Under the pieces are notes generated by a model. That model was not told where the DNA came from. It searched no databases and saw nothing but the letters and a program-made list of their open reading frames with translations. DNA of 64,000 nt from an uncultured Bacilli bacterium (GTDB lineage Bacteria; Bacillota_I; Bacilli_A; RFN20; CAG-826), in contig CALVUF010000005.1 in NCBI GenBank assembly GCA_944363525.1, forward strand, positions 82,107 to 146,106, given 5' to 3'. How positions within the stretch are numbered: the stretch's first letter is position 1; each line of letters begins with the position of its first letter. Positions 18,118 to 25,508 of this stretch are shown piece by piece. The position numbers and the translations under genes are program-made.

Positions 18118-18657
18118 ATGATCACTATCTCCATCCTCGGCCTTGACCAATTCGTGGTCGGCCATTACTCCAAAGACCATACGGCCAAGCTGGCCGATAT
18201 CTACGCCGTCCCCGAAGCGGCCATCAATTTCTTCGCCCCCAATTCGATGATCTTCCACGCCGGGGCCGAGCAGACGAGCTGGAATACCCTCGTCATCGTC
18301 CGGGCGCCGAAGCAATTTAAGGAACGGGAGCACGAAGCCGCCCATTATCTGCTTGATACGTTGTCACTATTCTCGATTAACGTCGAATTGGAATTCGAGT
18401 ACTTCGATTCCAGTTCCCGTTATGAGAAGATCAACGACCAATACCCCCGTTACCTCGCCGAGGACAACATCAAGGAGGCCGACCTCTCCTTCTCCTATGG
18501 CGATGAGGAGGCAGAGGAGGACGAGGAGGGCGATCATGACCACGACGCCCCCAACCCGGCCGATCGGGCCGACCTCGATCCCAATGACCCCAACCAGATA
18601 TTCCTCGGCAACGCCTTCGCCGGCTTCGAAGAGGAATTGGCCAAGAAAAGCAAATAG
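18118..18657 (+). CDS. DUF1904/tautomerase-like protein with acidic tail
   Basis: I do not recognise this 179-aa protein with certainty. The first 115 residues (ILGLDQFVVGHYS, FFAPNSMIF, TLVIVRAP, SINVELEFEYFD) resemble the small tautomerase-like DUF1904 fold. The last 60 residues are very acidic (EEAEEDEEGDHDHD). The acidic tail invites comparison with RNA polymerase delta, but the N-terminal half has no HARE-HTH sequence. It sits where def and fmt lie in the Bacillus priA-rsmB cluster. A TATACT box at 18091-18096 precedes it, and rsmB follows with 14 nt between. Confidence 0.4.
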   Translation: MITISILGLDQFVVGHYSKDHTAKLADIYAVPEAAINFFAPNSMIFHAGAEQTSWNTLVIVRAPKQFKEREHEAAHYLLDTLSLFSINVELEFEYFDSSSRYEKINDQYPRYLAEDNIKEADLSFSYGDEEAEEDEEGDHDHDAPNPADRADLDPNDPNQIFLGNAFAGFEEELAKKSK

Positions 18658-18671
18658 GAGGATTTCACCCC

Positions 18672-19997
18672 ATGCGTAAAGAATTCGAATTGGCTTTGCA
18701 GATCCTGCATAGCGTCACAGCCGACCACCTCTACTTCGGCGAGGCTTTGAAGGCGATGTTCCAGAAAAACATCGAACTCCGTCCCCTCCGGAAGGAAGTG
18801 GCGGGCTTGGTTGGCTGCGAACTCCGTCATGACATCTTGTTCACCAAGCTCTTCGGCTCGATCGAAGGATTAGAGGACGCCGACAAGGAACTCCTATCTT
18901 TGGTTTTGGCCAATGATTTTTATTTCCGTCATTTCCCGCAAGAAGAAATCGACGCCGAGTTCAAGGAAGCCATCGGGGAAGAGAAATTCGCCCTCTGCCT
19001 CCCTTTATTGGAAAAAGCCGGCCATGCCGAGTCCTATATCCCGGAAGGCATCGACCATTCCTCGCTTGAATATCTTTCCCTCCGTTATAACGTTCCCATT
19101 TGGGCTTTGAAGATCATGCACCATTTCGGTTATTCGAATACGTACAAGACCATCAAGCGGTTCGCCCGGCCCTATCAGCCTTATGTGCGGCTCCGCTCGG
19201 TCCCGGAGGCCGACGAACTTCGGAACAATCCCGATTTCGCCGCCACTTCGGTTCCTGATGTCTATGCCTATTCGGGCAAAGCGGCTTTAAGGACCTATGA
19301 GCAAATCAAAGACCGCCACGCCTTCGAGATCCGCCCGATCGTCAAGAAACTATTAGACGACAACAAAGTCGTCGCCCCGGCCTCGGTCGTCCTATATTGC
19401 GGGAAGTCCAATGGCGGGGCCGATAAGGAAGTCATCTCCTCTTACCTAAACGAGGTCCCGGTCAACATCGCCACCCCGAACGAGGACGATCTATTGGAGG
19501 CCAAGCGGCTCATCAAGCAACTAGGGCTCCGCAACATCAACCTCTTCTCGGTCGCCGACCCGACCTCGATGGAAGCCTATATCTCCTGCAAGGCCGAATT
19601 GGTGTTCTGCCTCCCGGAATCGACTGGCTTCGACGCCGTCCCGACCACCCCGGATTTCTTCCTCCATTACGACAAGGAGAAGATGGACGAGATCATCGCT
19701 AATCAAGCCAAAGCCTTAGAAGGCTGCGCCTCCTACGTCGAAGAGGGCGGGACCCTCATCTATTGCGTCCTCACCATCTCGAAGAAAGAAGGCCATAACA
19801 CCGTCGCCGAATTCCTCTCTAAGCATCCAGAATTCACCCTCGTCGAGGAGAAGCAGCACTTCCCCTATGACGAATATGGCTGCGCCGCCTATTACGCTAA
19901 ACTCTCGCTCGGGCCCAAAGTCGCCTCGATCGCCGTTCCTTTCGGCGAGATGAACGCCTTATCCACTGAGCCCGTCCACTGCGCTTCCGCCAAGTAG
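18672..19997 (+). CDS. RsmB-like (NusB + rRNA m5C methyltransferase fold) protein lacking catalytic cysteines
   Basis: The 441-aa protein has an N-terminal NusB-like helical domain (RKEFELALQILHSV to about 130) and a C-terminal methyltransferase-like domain. Its place before rlmN matches rsmB, the 16S rRNA C967 methyltransferase gene, in other Bacillota. However, motif IV PCSG reads PEST (Glu316 for Cys), and motif VI, usually Y-x-T-C-[ST], reads YCVLT (Leu367 for Cys). The SAM-binding motif I is also altered (VVLYCGKSNGG). Overall structure is kept (EEGGTLIY, FLSKHPEFTL), so it is probably an rRNA-binding protein with lost or changed activity. An AGGAGG-type site precedes the ATG. Confidence 0.75.
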   Translation: MRKEFELALQILHSVTADHLYFGEALKAMFQKNIELRPLRKEVAGLVGCELRHDILFTKLFGSIEGLEDADKELLSLVLANDFYFRHFPQEEIDAEFKEAIGEEKFALCLPLLEKAGHAESYIPEGIDHSSLEYLSLRYNVPIWALKIMHHFGYSNTYKTIKRFARPYQPYVRLRSVPEADELRNNPDFAATSVPDVYAYSGKAALRTYEQIKDRHAFEIRPIVKKLLDDNKVVAPASVVLYCGKSNGGADKEVISSYLNEVPVNIATPNEDDLLEAKRLIKQLGLRNINLFSVADPTSMEAYISCKAELVFCLPESTGFDAVPTTPDFFLHYDKEKMDEIIANQAKALEGCASYVEEGGTLIYCVLTISKKEGHNTVAEFLSKHPEFTLVEEKQHFPYDEYGCAAYYAKLSLGPKVASIAVPFGEMNALSTEPVHCASAK

Positions 19998-20006
19998 GAG
20001 GAATGA

Positions 20007-21050
20007 ATGGAAAACCTCCTCGGCTATTCCCTTGAAAGGATGACCGACTGCTTCGTCGCCCGGGGCCAAAGCAAGTTCCGGGCCAAGCAGGTTTTCGGCT
20101 GGATATACGGCAAAGGGGTCCTCGATTTCGACAAGATGACCGATGTCTCGCTTTCTTTCCGCGAGGAGTTGAAGCGGGACTTTTGCCTATCCCTTCCCTC
20201 CATTATCGCTAAGCAGGTGGCAAGCGACGGCACCGTCAAGCTTTTGCTCCGATTAGAAGACGGGGCCAAGGTCGAGGAAGTCATGATGCCTTACGACTAT
20301 GGGTGTCCCATCTGCGTCTCTAGCGAAGTCGGCTGCTCGATGGGGTGCGCTTTCTGCGCCTCCGGGTTGCTCAAGAAAGAAAGAGGATTGACCAGCGCCG
20401 AAATGGTAGGGCAGCTTTTGGTCATGAATCAGGTCCTTTCCGAATATGGCCTTCGGGTCACCCACATCAACGTCATGGGGACCGGGGAGCCGTTCGATAA
20501 TTACGATAACGTGATGGAATTCATCCGGATCGCCAATTGCCAGGCTGGCCTTGCCATCGGGGCCCGCCATATCACCGTCTCGACCTGCGGCTTGCCCGAG
20601 GGGATCAGGCGGTATGGGAAAGAAGGGCTGCAGACCAATCTCGCCCTCTCCCTCCACGCCCCGAACGATAAAATCCGGAATAAGATCATGCCGGTCTCGC
20701 TGAAATACCCGATGAAAGAGCTGATCGCCGCGATCAAGGATTACCTTTCGACTTCCGGGAGGCGGGTCACCTTCGAATACATCCTTTTGTCTGGGGTCAA
20801 CGATACTCTGGAATGCGCCGACGAATTGGCCCGTCTAATCCGGGATAATGACTTATTCGCCTACGTCAACCTCATCCCCTATAACGAAGTGAAGGAGATG
20901 AAATGGAAACGCTCCTCCAAAAGTAGCGTTTCCGCTTTCCATAACGCCTTGCTTAAGAAAGGGATCAACGCCACGGTCAGAAAGGAATTCGGGGGCGACA
21001 TCGACGCCGCCTGCGGCCAACTCCGGGTCAAATACGAGAAGCAACAATGA
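20007..21050 (+). CDS. rlmN: Dual-specificity RNA methyltransferase RlmN
   Basis: RlmN is a radical-SAM enzyme that makes 2-methyladenosine at 23S rRNA A2503 and in some tRNAs. The 347-aa protein has the cluster-binding motif CSMGCAFC (about 110-117), the VMGTGEPFDN SAM-contact segment, THINVMG, and the C-terminal methyl-carrying Cys in DIDAACGQLR. Length is typical. A GGAGGA ribosome binding site precedes the ATG, 9 nt after the rsmB-like gene, and its end overlaps prpC by 4 bp. Confidence 0.95.
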   Translation: MENLLGYSLERMTDCFVARGQSKFRAKQVFGWIYGKGVLDFDKMTDVSLSFREELKRDFCLSLPSIIAKQVASDGTVKLLLRLEDGAKVEEVMMPYDYGCPICVSSEVGCSMGCAFCASGLLKKERGLTSAEMVGQLLVMNQVLSEYGLRVTHINVMGTGEPFDNYDNVMEFIRIANCQAGLAIGARHITVSTCGLPEGIRRYGKEGLQTNLALSLHAPNDKIRNKIMPVSLKYPMKELIAAIKDYLSTSGRRVTFEYILLSGVNDTLECADELARLIRDNDLFAYVNLIPYNEVKEMKWKRSSKSSVSAFHNALLKKGINATVRKEFGGDIDAACGQLRVKYEKQQ

Positions 21051-21793
21051 AACAGTACAAAGGGGCCTTTGAATCGAAAACCGACGTCGGGAGAGTCCGA
21101 ATCGCCAACGAGGACCAAGCGGCCAGCCTCACCAATAGTCAGGGCGAGATATTTCTCTTAGTCTGCGATGGGATGGGTGGCCAAAACAAAGGCGACTGCG
21201 CCTCCAAACTGGCCCGCGACTATTTAGTTGAGGCCTTCACCAAGAAGCCGAAACTCCCGTCCTTTTTGCTGAAGATGTGGCTCTCGCGAATCATCAAAGG
21301 GGCCAATAAGCTCATCTATAGCGAAGCCAACCATAACGAGCGTTATCACGATATGGGCACCACTTGCTGCCTCGCTTTGATAAGCGGCGAGAAACTATTC
21401 ATCGCCAATGTCGGGGATTCGCGGGCCTATTGGCTCAAAGGCCATGAATTGACCCGCCTTTCCAACGACCAAACCTACGTCGATTACCTTTACCGGACCG
21501 GCAAGATCAGCTTCGAGGAGACTTCGAAGCGCGAAGACCGGCACGTCCTGCTCAACGCTTTAGGCATCTATCCTTCCTCCTCGGCCGAGATCGAGGTTAA
21601 GCCCTATGCGGGCGAAGCGGTTTTGGTCTGCTCCGATGGCTTATACAATAACCTCCCCGAATCGGAGATCCGGGCGATCCTTTCCGGCGACGAAAGGCCG
21701 GATGAGAAAGTCGCCTCCCTCATCGAGGAAGCCAACGCCTCCGGGGGTTCGGATAACATCGCCATCGCCTATTTCGAGGCTTGCAAATCATGA
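21047..21793 (+). CDS. prpC: PP2C-type serine/threonine phosphatase
   Basis: The 248-aa PPM-family phosphatase reverses the action of the adjacent kinase. Metal-binding motifs are present: TDVGRVRIANEDQ (about 12-24), VCDGMGGQNKGD (about 40-51), ANVGDSRAY, and VCSDGLYNNL with GGSDNIA at the end. It overlaps rlmN by 4 bp and the kinase gene by 4 bp (ATGA), so phosphatase and kinase are translationally coupled. Confidence 0.92.
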   Translation: MKQYKGAFESKTDVGRVRIANEDQAASLTNSQGEIFLLVCDGMGGQNKGDCASKLARDYLVEAFTKKPKLPSFLLKMWLSRIIKGANKLIYSEANHNERYHDMGTTCCLALISGEKLFIANVGDSRAYWLKGHELTRLSNDQTYVDYLYRTGKISFEETSKREDRHVLLNALGIYPSSSAEIEVKPYAGEAVLVCSDGLYNNLPESEIRAILSGDERPDEKVASLIEEANASGGSDNIAIAYFEACKS

Positions 21794-22665
21794 TCAAGAT
21801 CGGCGATCGGATCGATTCCCGTTATCGGATAACCTCCCGCATCGCCTCCGGCGGCATGGCCGATATCTACGAGGCCAACGACCTCATCTATCGGCGGATC
21901 GTCTCGTTGAAGGTCATGAAGGAAGAATTATTGAAGGACCCGGTCAATTTGGCCCGGTTCAACAATGAGACGGCGGCCGCCGCCAGTTTGAACCACCCCA
22001 ATATCGTCAAGGTCTATGGCCGGGGGTTCGTCGATAACCGGCCCTATATGGCCAATGAATACATCAAAGGGCAGACGTTAAGGGATAAGCTTAATTTCTC
22101 GATGTCGCTTTCGCTGACCGACGCCTGCGACGTCATGCTGCAATTAACCGCCGGGATCGACTATATCCATCGGCACGGGATCATCCATCGCGACATCAAG
22201 CCCGATAACCTGTTCTATCTAAGCGATGGGACCATCAAGATCAGCGACTTCGGCATCGCCGCGCCCATCGGCACCCCGGAGGAAGGGGACGCGATTCAAG
22301 GGACCATCTATTACTGCGCCCCCGAGGTTCTAACCGGGGCCCCGGCCAGTATCGCTAATGACATTTACTCGATGGGGGTCGTCTTCTATGAATGTCTGAC
22401 CGGGCAAGTGCCCTTTGACGGGGAGACGTTAGAGGAAGTGGCCTTAAAGCAAATCAAGAAACGGTTCCCCGAACCGAGCAAATTGGTTCCCTCTTTGCCT
22501 AAATCGATCGAGTGGATCATCATCACCGCCTGCCGGAAGCGCCCCGAGGAGCGTTACCTCACGTCCTCGGCGATGCATGAGGCGATACTCGAGGCAATGA
22601 AGGACAAAGAGAGTTTTCGGGGTGAAAGGAGAGGTCTGCTGTCGCGGATCTTCGGCTTCAAATGA
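21790..22665 (+). CDS. Short soluble PrkC-like serine/threonine kinase
   Basis: The 291-aa protein is a complete Hanks-type kinase domain: glycine-rich loop IASGGMADIYE, VAIK-equivalent lysine in VSLKVMKEE, catalytic loop IIHRDIKPDN, DFG in KISDFGIA and APE in YYCAPEVL. It stops shortly after the domain (GLLSRIFGFK). It has no transmembrane helix and none of the PASTA repeats that make PrkC a wall sensor (usually about 600 aa). I start at the ATG at 21790 overlapping prpC; a TTG at 21781 would add three residues. The rsgA gene normally found after it is absent. Confidence 0.9.
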   Translation: MIKIGDRIDSRYRITSRIASGGMADIYEANDLIYRRIVSLKVMKEELLKDPVNLARFNNETAAAASLNHPNIVKVYGRGFVDNRPYMANEYIKGQTLRDKLNFSMSLSLTDACDVMLQLTAGIDYIHRHGIIHRDIKPDNLFYLSDGTIKISDFGIAAPIGTPEEGDAIQGTIYYCAPEVLTGAPASIANDIYSMGVVFYECLTGQVPFDGETLEEVALKQIKKRFPEPSKLVPSLPKSIEWIIITACRKRPEERYLTSSAMHEAILEAMKDKESFRGERRGLLSRIFGFK

Positions 22666-23300
22666 TCGTCGCCCCCAGTGTGCTTTCGGCCGATAAGTCC
22701 CGTTTCCGGGACGAGGTCCTCAAGGTTAAGGACGCTGGGGCCGAGTTCATCCACCTCGACGTGATGGACGGAAAGTTCGTGCCCAATGTTACTTCCTTAA
22801 TCGAATATTTGCCTTCGATCCAAGACATCGATATTTTCAAAGACGCCCATATCATGGTTATGGATATCCGGGGCTATGCTAAGGCTTATGCCCCTTATTC
22901 CTCCCTCATCACCTTTCATCTTGAGGCCAGTGAGGACGTCAAAGGGGATATCGACTTTATCCGGAGCTTAGGCTGCAAGGTGGGGCTATCGATCAAGCCG
23001 GCGACTCCTCCTGAGGCCCTTATCCCTTATTTGCCTTATCTCGACCTGGTCTTGGTCATGTCGGTTGAGCCCGGAAAAGGGGGGCAAGCCTATTTAGATG
23101 AGGCGAACGGCAAAATCGCTTATTTAAAGAAGGCGATAAAAGAAAGAGGATATAATTGCCTCGTCGAGGTCGACGGGGGGATCAACGGCGAAACCGGGAA
23201 AATCGCCGCCAGTTATGGGGCCGACGTCTTAGTCGCCGGTTCCTACATCTACGGCCACGCCGATTACCGAGAAAGGATAGAGGCTTTGCGGAGATTATGA
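22662..23300 (+). CDS. rpe: Ribulose-phosphate 3-epimerase
   Basis: This TIM-barrel enzyme interconverts ribulose 5-phosphate and xylulose 5-phosphate in the pentose phosphate pathway. The 212-aa sequence has APSVLSADKSRF, the metal-binding HLDVMDGKFVPN (about 31-42), VMSVEPGKGGQ and the phosphate-binding VDGGIN...ADVLVAGSYIY. It overlaps the kinase gene by 4 bp. The order prkC-rpe-(x)-rpmB is conserved in Bacillus. Confidence 0.94.
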   Translation: MIVAPSVLSADKSRFRDEVLKVKDAGAEFIHLDVMDGKFVPNVTSLIEYLPSIQDIDIFKDAHIMVMDIRGYAKAYAPYSSLITFHLEASEDVKGDIDFIRSLGCKVGLSIKPATPPEALIPYLPYLDLVLVMSVEPGKGGQAYLDEANGKIAYLKKAIKERGYNCLVEVDGGINGETGKIAASYGADVLVAGSYIYGHADYRERIEALRRL

Positions 23301-23986
23301 ACACCACGATCATCTTAGCGGTTTCCATTGGGGGCTATTTGCTCTTCCTCGCCCTTTATTTCCTTTTATCCTCAATCGATCAGAAGCAGTCGGGCAAGAA
23401 GTACGATTTCCTGACCGATTTCATGTTCGAGTTCGGCTCGATCTCAAGAAAGCCCGGGATCGCGGCCAAGACCTGCTTGTCCTTGGCCTATGCCTGCGCG
23501 ACGCTCGGCTGCCTCCTTTTGACTTTCGTCCCCGGGTCGGGCTCGTTATTCGGATTATCGGTGTTCATGGCGGTCTTTTCCTTTTTGTCGGCGGCCGCCA
23601 TCGTCTCGGTCTCAATCGTCCCGGCCTATATGTTCCGGAGCCATCTCATCTCGACCGTCGTCTTCTTCGTCGCCCAGATCATGGTCGACGTCACCGCTTC
23701 CATCATCCTGCTTAACGTCTATTCGGCCATCCATGAGCCGGTGTCTTTATTGATACTCGCCATCATCTTCGTCGTCTTAGCGGTCGCCAAGGCCTCGATA
23801 TTGCTTAATCCCAAATTGTCCCGCTGGACCGAGTTAAGCGCCTATATGGACGAAACCGGGGCCATCACCACCAAGCGTCCCCGGCCGTTCCCGTTAGCTT
23901 TCTCCCAGTGGCTTTGCCTCTTCTTGTCGATCCTGACTTCGGTCTTAGTCCCGGTCAGTTTATATTTAGTCAGCATCGCCTTATGA
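23297..23986 (+). CDS. Membrane protein of unknown function
   Basis: The 229-aa product has about six predicted hydrophobic helices (about 5-22, 60-80, 86-106, 109-130, 140-180, 203-228) and no known signature. The ATG overlaps the rpe stop by 4 bp, which decides the start although the frame is open further upstream. In Bacillus a thiamin pyrophosphokinase gene lies at this place, and this protein is not similar to it. Function is not assigned. Confidence 0.65.
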   Translation: MNTTIILAVSIGGYLLFLALYFLLSSIDQKQSGKKYDFLTDFMFEFGSISRKPGIAAKTCLSLAYACATLGCLLLTFVPGSGSLFGLSVFMAVFSFLSAAAIVSVSIVPAYMFRSHLISTVVFFVAQIMVDVTASIILLNVYSAIHEPVSLLILAIIFVVLAVAKASILLNPKLSRWTELSAYMDETGAITTKRPRPFPLAFSQWLCLFLSILTSVLVPVSLYLVSIAL

Positions 23987-24019
23987 AAAAGCCGTCCTAG
24001 TTGGACGGGAGATAGGCCA

Positions 24020-24044
24020 AAAGAAAACCCCGATCATCGGGGGT
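24020..24044 (-). terminator. Terminator of rpmB
   Basis: ACCCCGAT-C-ATCGGGGGT forms a strong stem. On the minus strand it is followed by TTTTCTTTT. It lies 7 nt past the rpmB stop. A weaker CCGTCC/GGACGG stem at about 23996-24008 may serve the convergent membrane-protein gene. Confidence 0.75.
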
Positions 24045-24050
24045 GTTTCT

Positions 24051-24248
24051 TTACTTGCCGGCTTTGACGGTTTTGTTGAGGCTGCGGAAGGCCCGGGCGG
24101 ACATTCTGACTTCAACGGTCTGACCGTTGATGTTGATCTTGTACTTCTGGAGATTGACGTTCCACTTCCTGCGGGTAGCCCGTTCGGAGTGGCTTCTCGC
24201 GTTGCCGGACATCGGTCCTTTGCCGGTTATGGGGCAGTATCTAGACAT
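24051..24248 (-). CDS. rpmB: 50S ribosomal protein L28
   Basis: The 65-aa protein starts with YCPITGKGPMSGNARSHS, the L28 signature, and ends with the basic MSARAFRSLNKTVKAGK. Length is right for the family. It is transcribed against the rpe operon, as in Bacillus. A strong ribosome binding site (AGAGGTGATT) precedes the ATG. Confidence 0.96.
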   Translation of the reverse strand: MSRYCPITGKGPMSGNARSHSERATRRKWNVNLQKYKININGQTVEVRMSARAFRSLNKTVKAGK

Positions 24249-24282
24249 AGCTAATCACCTCTTTCGCGTTGGCGCGTGAGCA

Positions 24283-24311
24283 AATATAGCATAGGGGGTA
24301 GCAAGAAGCAA
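24283..24311 (-). promoter_or_regulatory. rpmB promoter
   Basis: On the minus strand, TTGCTT (24311-24306), a 17-bp spacer and TATATT (24288-24283) lie about 35 nt before the rpmB start codon. Confidence 0.65.
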
Positions 24312-24802
24312 TTGTTTTCCTTTGCTTGCCGAAACTTGGTGAGTCGAGGCCTTTATAAGCCGGGAAAAGCCCTCTATTGATAGAGTTCAGAAGTCATAAA
24401 TCTCTGCGTTTATAAAGAAAGTCAGATTGTTAGAGGCAATCTGACATTCGTAGCATTGAGCGTTCGGCGGGCGATCCTCAACACCCATTGGCTGTCGCGT
24501 TGGCATTGACCAAACCCGCGCGATAGGGCTTCCGGCTCCCTTTAATTATTTTATGAAGAAGGACATCGGGCAAATATCGACTAATTTCCATAAGTGCATC
24601 ATCCTAAAAAAGTTTCTATTTGTGCAAACGGGCTGACCCTGGGACGCCTTATCATCTGTTATTTTTCTCCAAAATAACTATTTTTTAGAAAGTTGGCTTT
24701 TCATCGGCGCTTGTTACATTTTTGGGACGAGTTTTTCAGCTTTCGTTACGTTTTTCCGACGAGTTTGGCTTCTCAAATCCGATAAATTTTGGTTTTGTCT
24801 TA
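24312..24802. other. Gene-free interval with a hairpin and short repeats
   Basis: I find no coding frame or recognisable RNA gene here. GTCAGATTG and CAATCTGAC at 24421-24445 form a perfect 9-bp stem with a 7-nt loop. It has no T-run on the plus strand and a weak one (TTTCTTT) on the minus strand. A pair of 32-bp-period repeats follows at 24713-24766. I found no match to the conserved cores of tmRNA, SRP RNA or 6S RNA. Confidence 0.5.
24713..24766. repeat. Two imperfect repeats GTTACRTTTTTSSGACGAGTTT, 32-bp period
   Basis: GTTACATTTTTGGGACGAGTTT starts at 24713 and GTTACGTTTTTCCGACGAGTTT at 24745, a distance of 32 bp. The period equals that of the repeats before the ATPase gene at 4930, although the sequence differs. 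No ATPase gene is adjacent. Confidence 0.7.
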
Positions 24803-24831
24803 GTCAAAAAGAAAGCCGCCTTGACGGCGAC
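24803..24831 (-). terminator. Terminator of the DUF4190-like gene
   Basis: On the minus strand GTCGCC-GTCAA-GGCGGC forms a 6-bp stem (one T-G pair), followed by TTTCTTTTT. It lies about 20 nt beyond the stop codon. Confidence 0.7.
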
Positions 24832-24851
24832 GAAACGAGTATCGCGGCCAA

Positions 24852-25103
24852 TTAAGCGATGGCGGCTAAGGCGATGATGTAGAGAATCGCGCAGATAGCT
24901 CCGAGGACGATGGCGATGATGCCGGTGATTAAGCCGGCGATTCCCATCCCGCTAAGCGAACCGGAATCCTTTTTGGCTTTGACGGCGAAGACGACGGCGA
25001 GGATGCCGAGCACCAAGCCGATGAAGCTTAGCCATCCGGCGAAGAAGATGGAGATGAACGACAATACGCATCCGACGATGCCGAGGACCATGGCGGTGAT
25101 CAT
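24852..25103 (-). CDS. Small DUF4190-like membrane protein
   Basis: The 83-aa protein has two hydrophobic hairpins (about 3-40 and 52-82) joined by a short basic loop, VKAKKDSGS. The LGILAVVFAVKAKK and GMGIAGLITGIIAIVLG patterns are those of DUF4190-type small membrane proteins, whose role is unknown. An AAGGAGGG ribosome binding site precedes the ATG. The promoter contains a dinucleotide repeat that may vary its expression. Confidence 0.75.
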   Translation of the reverse strand: MITAMVLGIVGCVLSFISIFFAGWLSFIGLVLGILAVVFAVKAKKDSGSLSGMGIAGLITGIIAIVLGAICAILYIIALAAIA

Positions 25104-25126
25104 GATTGACCCTCCTTTCGGTGTTG

Positions 25127-25155
25127 ATTGTCCTCTCTCTCTCTCTCTTAGTCAA
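25127..25155 (-). promoter_or_regulatory. Promoter whose 17-bp spacer is a GA microsatellite
   Basis: On the minus strand, TTGACT (25155-25150) and GACAAT (25132-25127) are separated by exactly 17 nt, AA(GA)7G, part of a (CT)8 tract on the plus strand (25133-25148). Loss or gain of one unit would change the spacer to 15 or 19 nt. The -10 hexamer matches the consensus at four of six bases. Confidence 0.5.
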
Positions 25156-25508
25156 CCATTGATGAATGGAGGGCTTGCCATTTCCAACGACCTTAAATCA
25201 GCCATTTACGATCGATTTTTTGCGCAAATTCAAGCTAATCTGCGGCAAATTCTTTTTTGGTTTGCGCGTTTCTTGGCCTTTCTTTTGTTTTCCCACCGAC
25301 GAAAAATCTAGGGGATTTGCGGCTTTGTTTATCATCGCCGGCTTGGCCGAATATTCGGTATGCTGGCTCGCGATTTCGCCCTTTTGCCTATTTACTCTAT
25401 GTGCCGGAATATTCCATATGGATAAAAAAGGATAAAAAGGGTTTCCCACTTTCGGGGGCGGACGCTTATAATTTATAGGAAATCCCAAATACATCGAAGG
25501 AGGAGCGA
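25156..25508. promoter_or_regulatory. Intergenic DNA and glgC promoter region
   Basis: No gene is supported in 25156-25466, which is AT-rich. A TATAAT box at 25467-25472 lies 37 nt before the glgC ATG, and AAGGAGGA just before the start is a strong ribosome binding site. No good -35 hexamer is seen, so an activator may be needed. Confidence 0.5.

Noticed and set aside
18118..18657. RNA polymerase delta subunit (rpoE)
   Set aside because: Only the acidic tail agrees. The N-terminal half lacks the HARE-HTH sequence of delta and looks like a tautomerase-type fold.
24312..24802. Structural RNA gene (tmRNA, SRP RNA or 6S RNA)
   Set aside because: The interval has a good hairpin, but I found none of the conserved core sequences of these RNAs and no promoter-terminator pair that frames an RNA.
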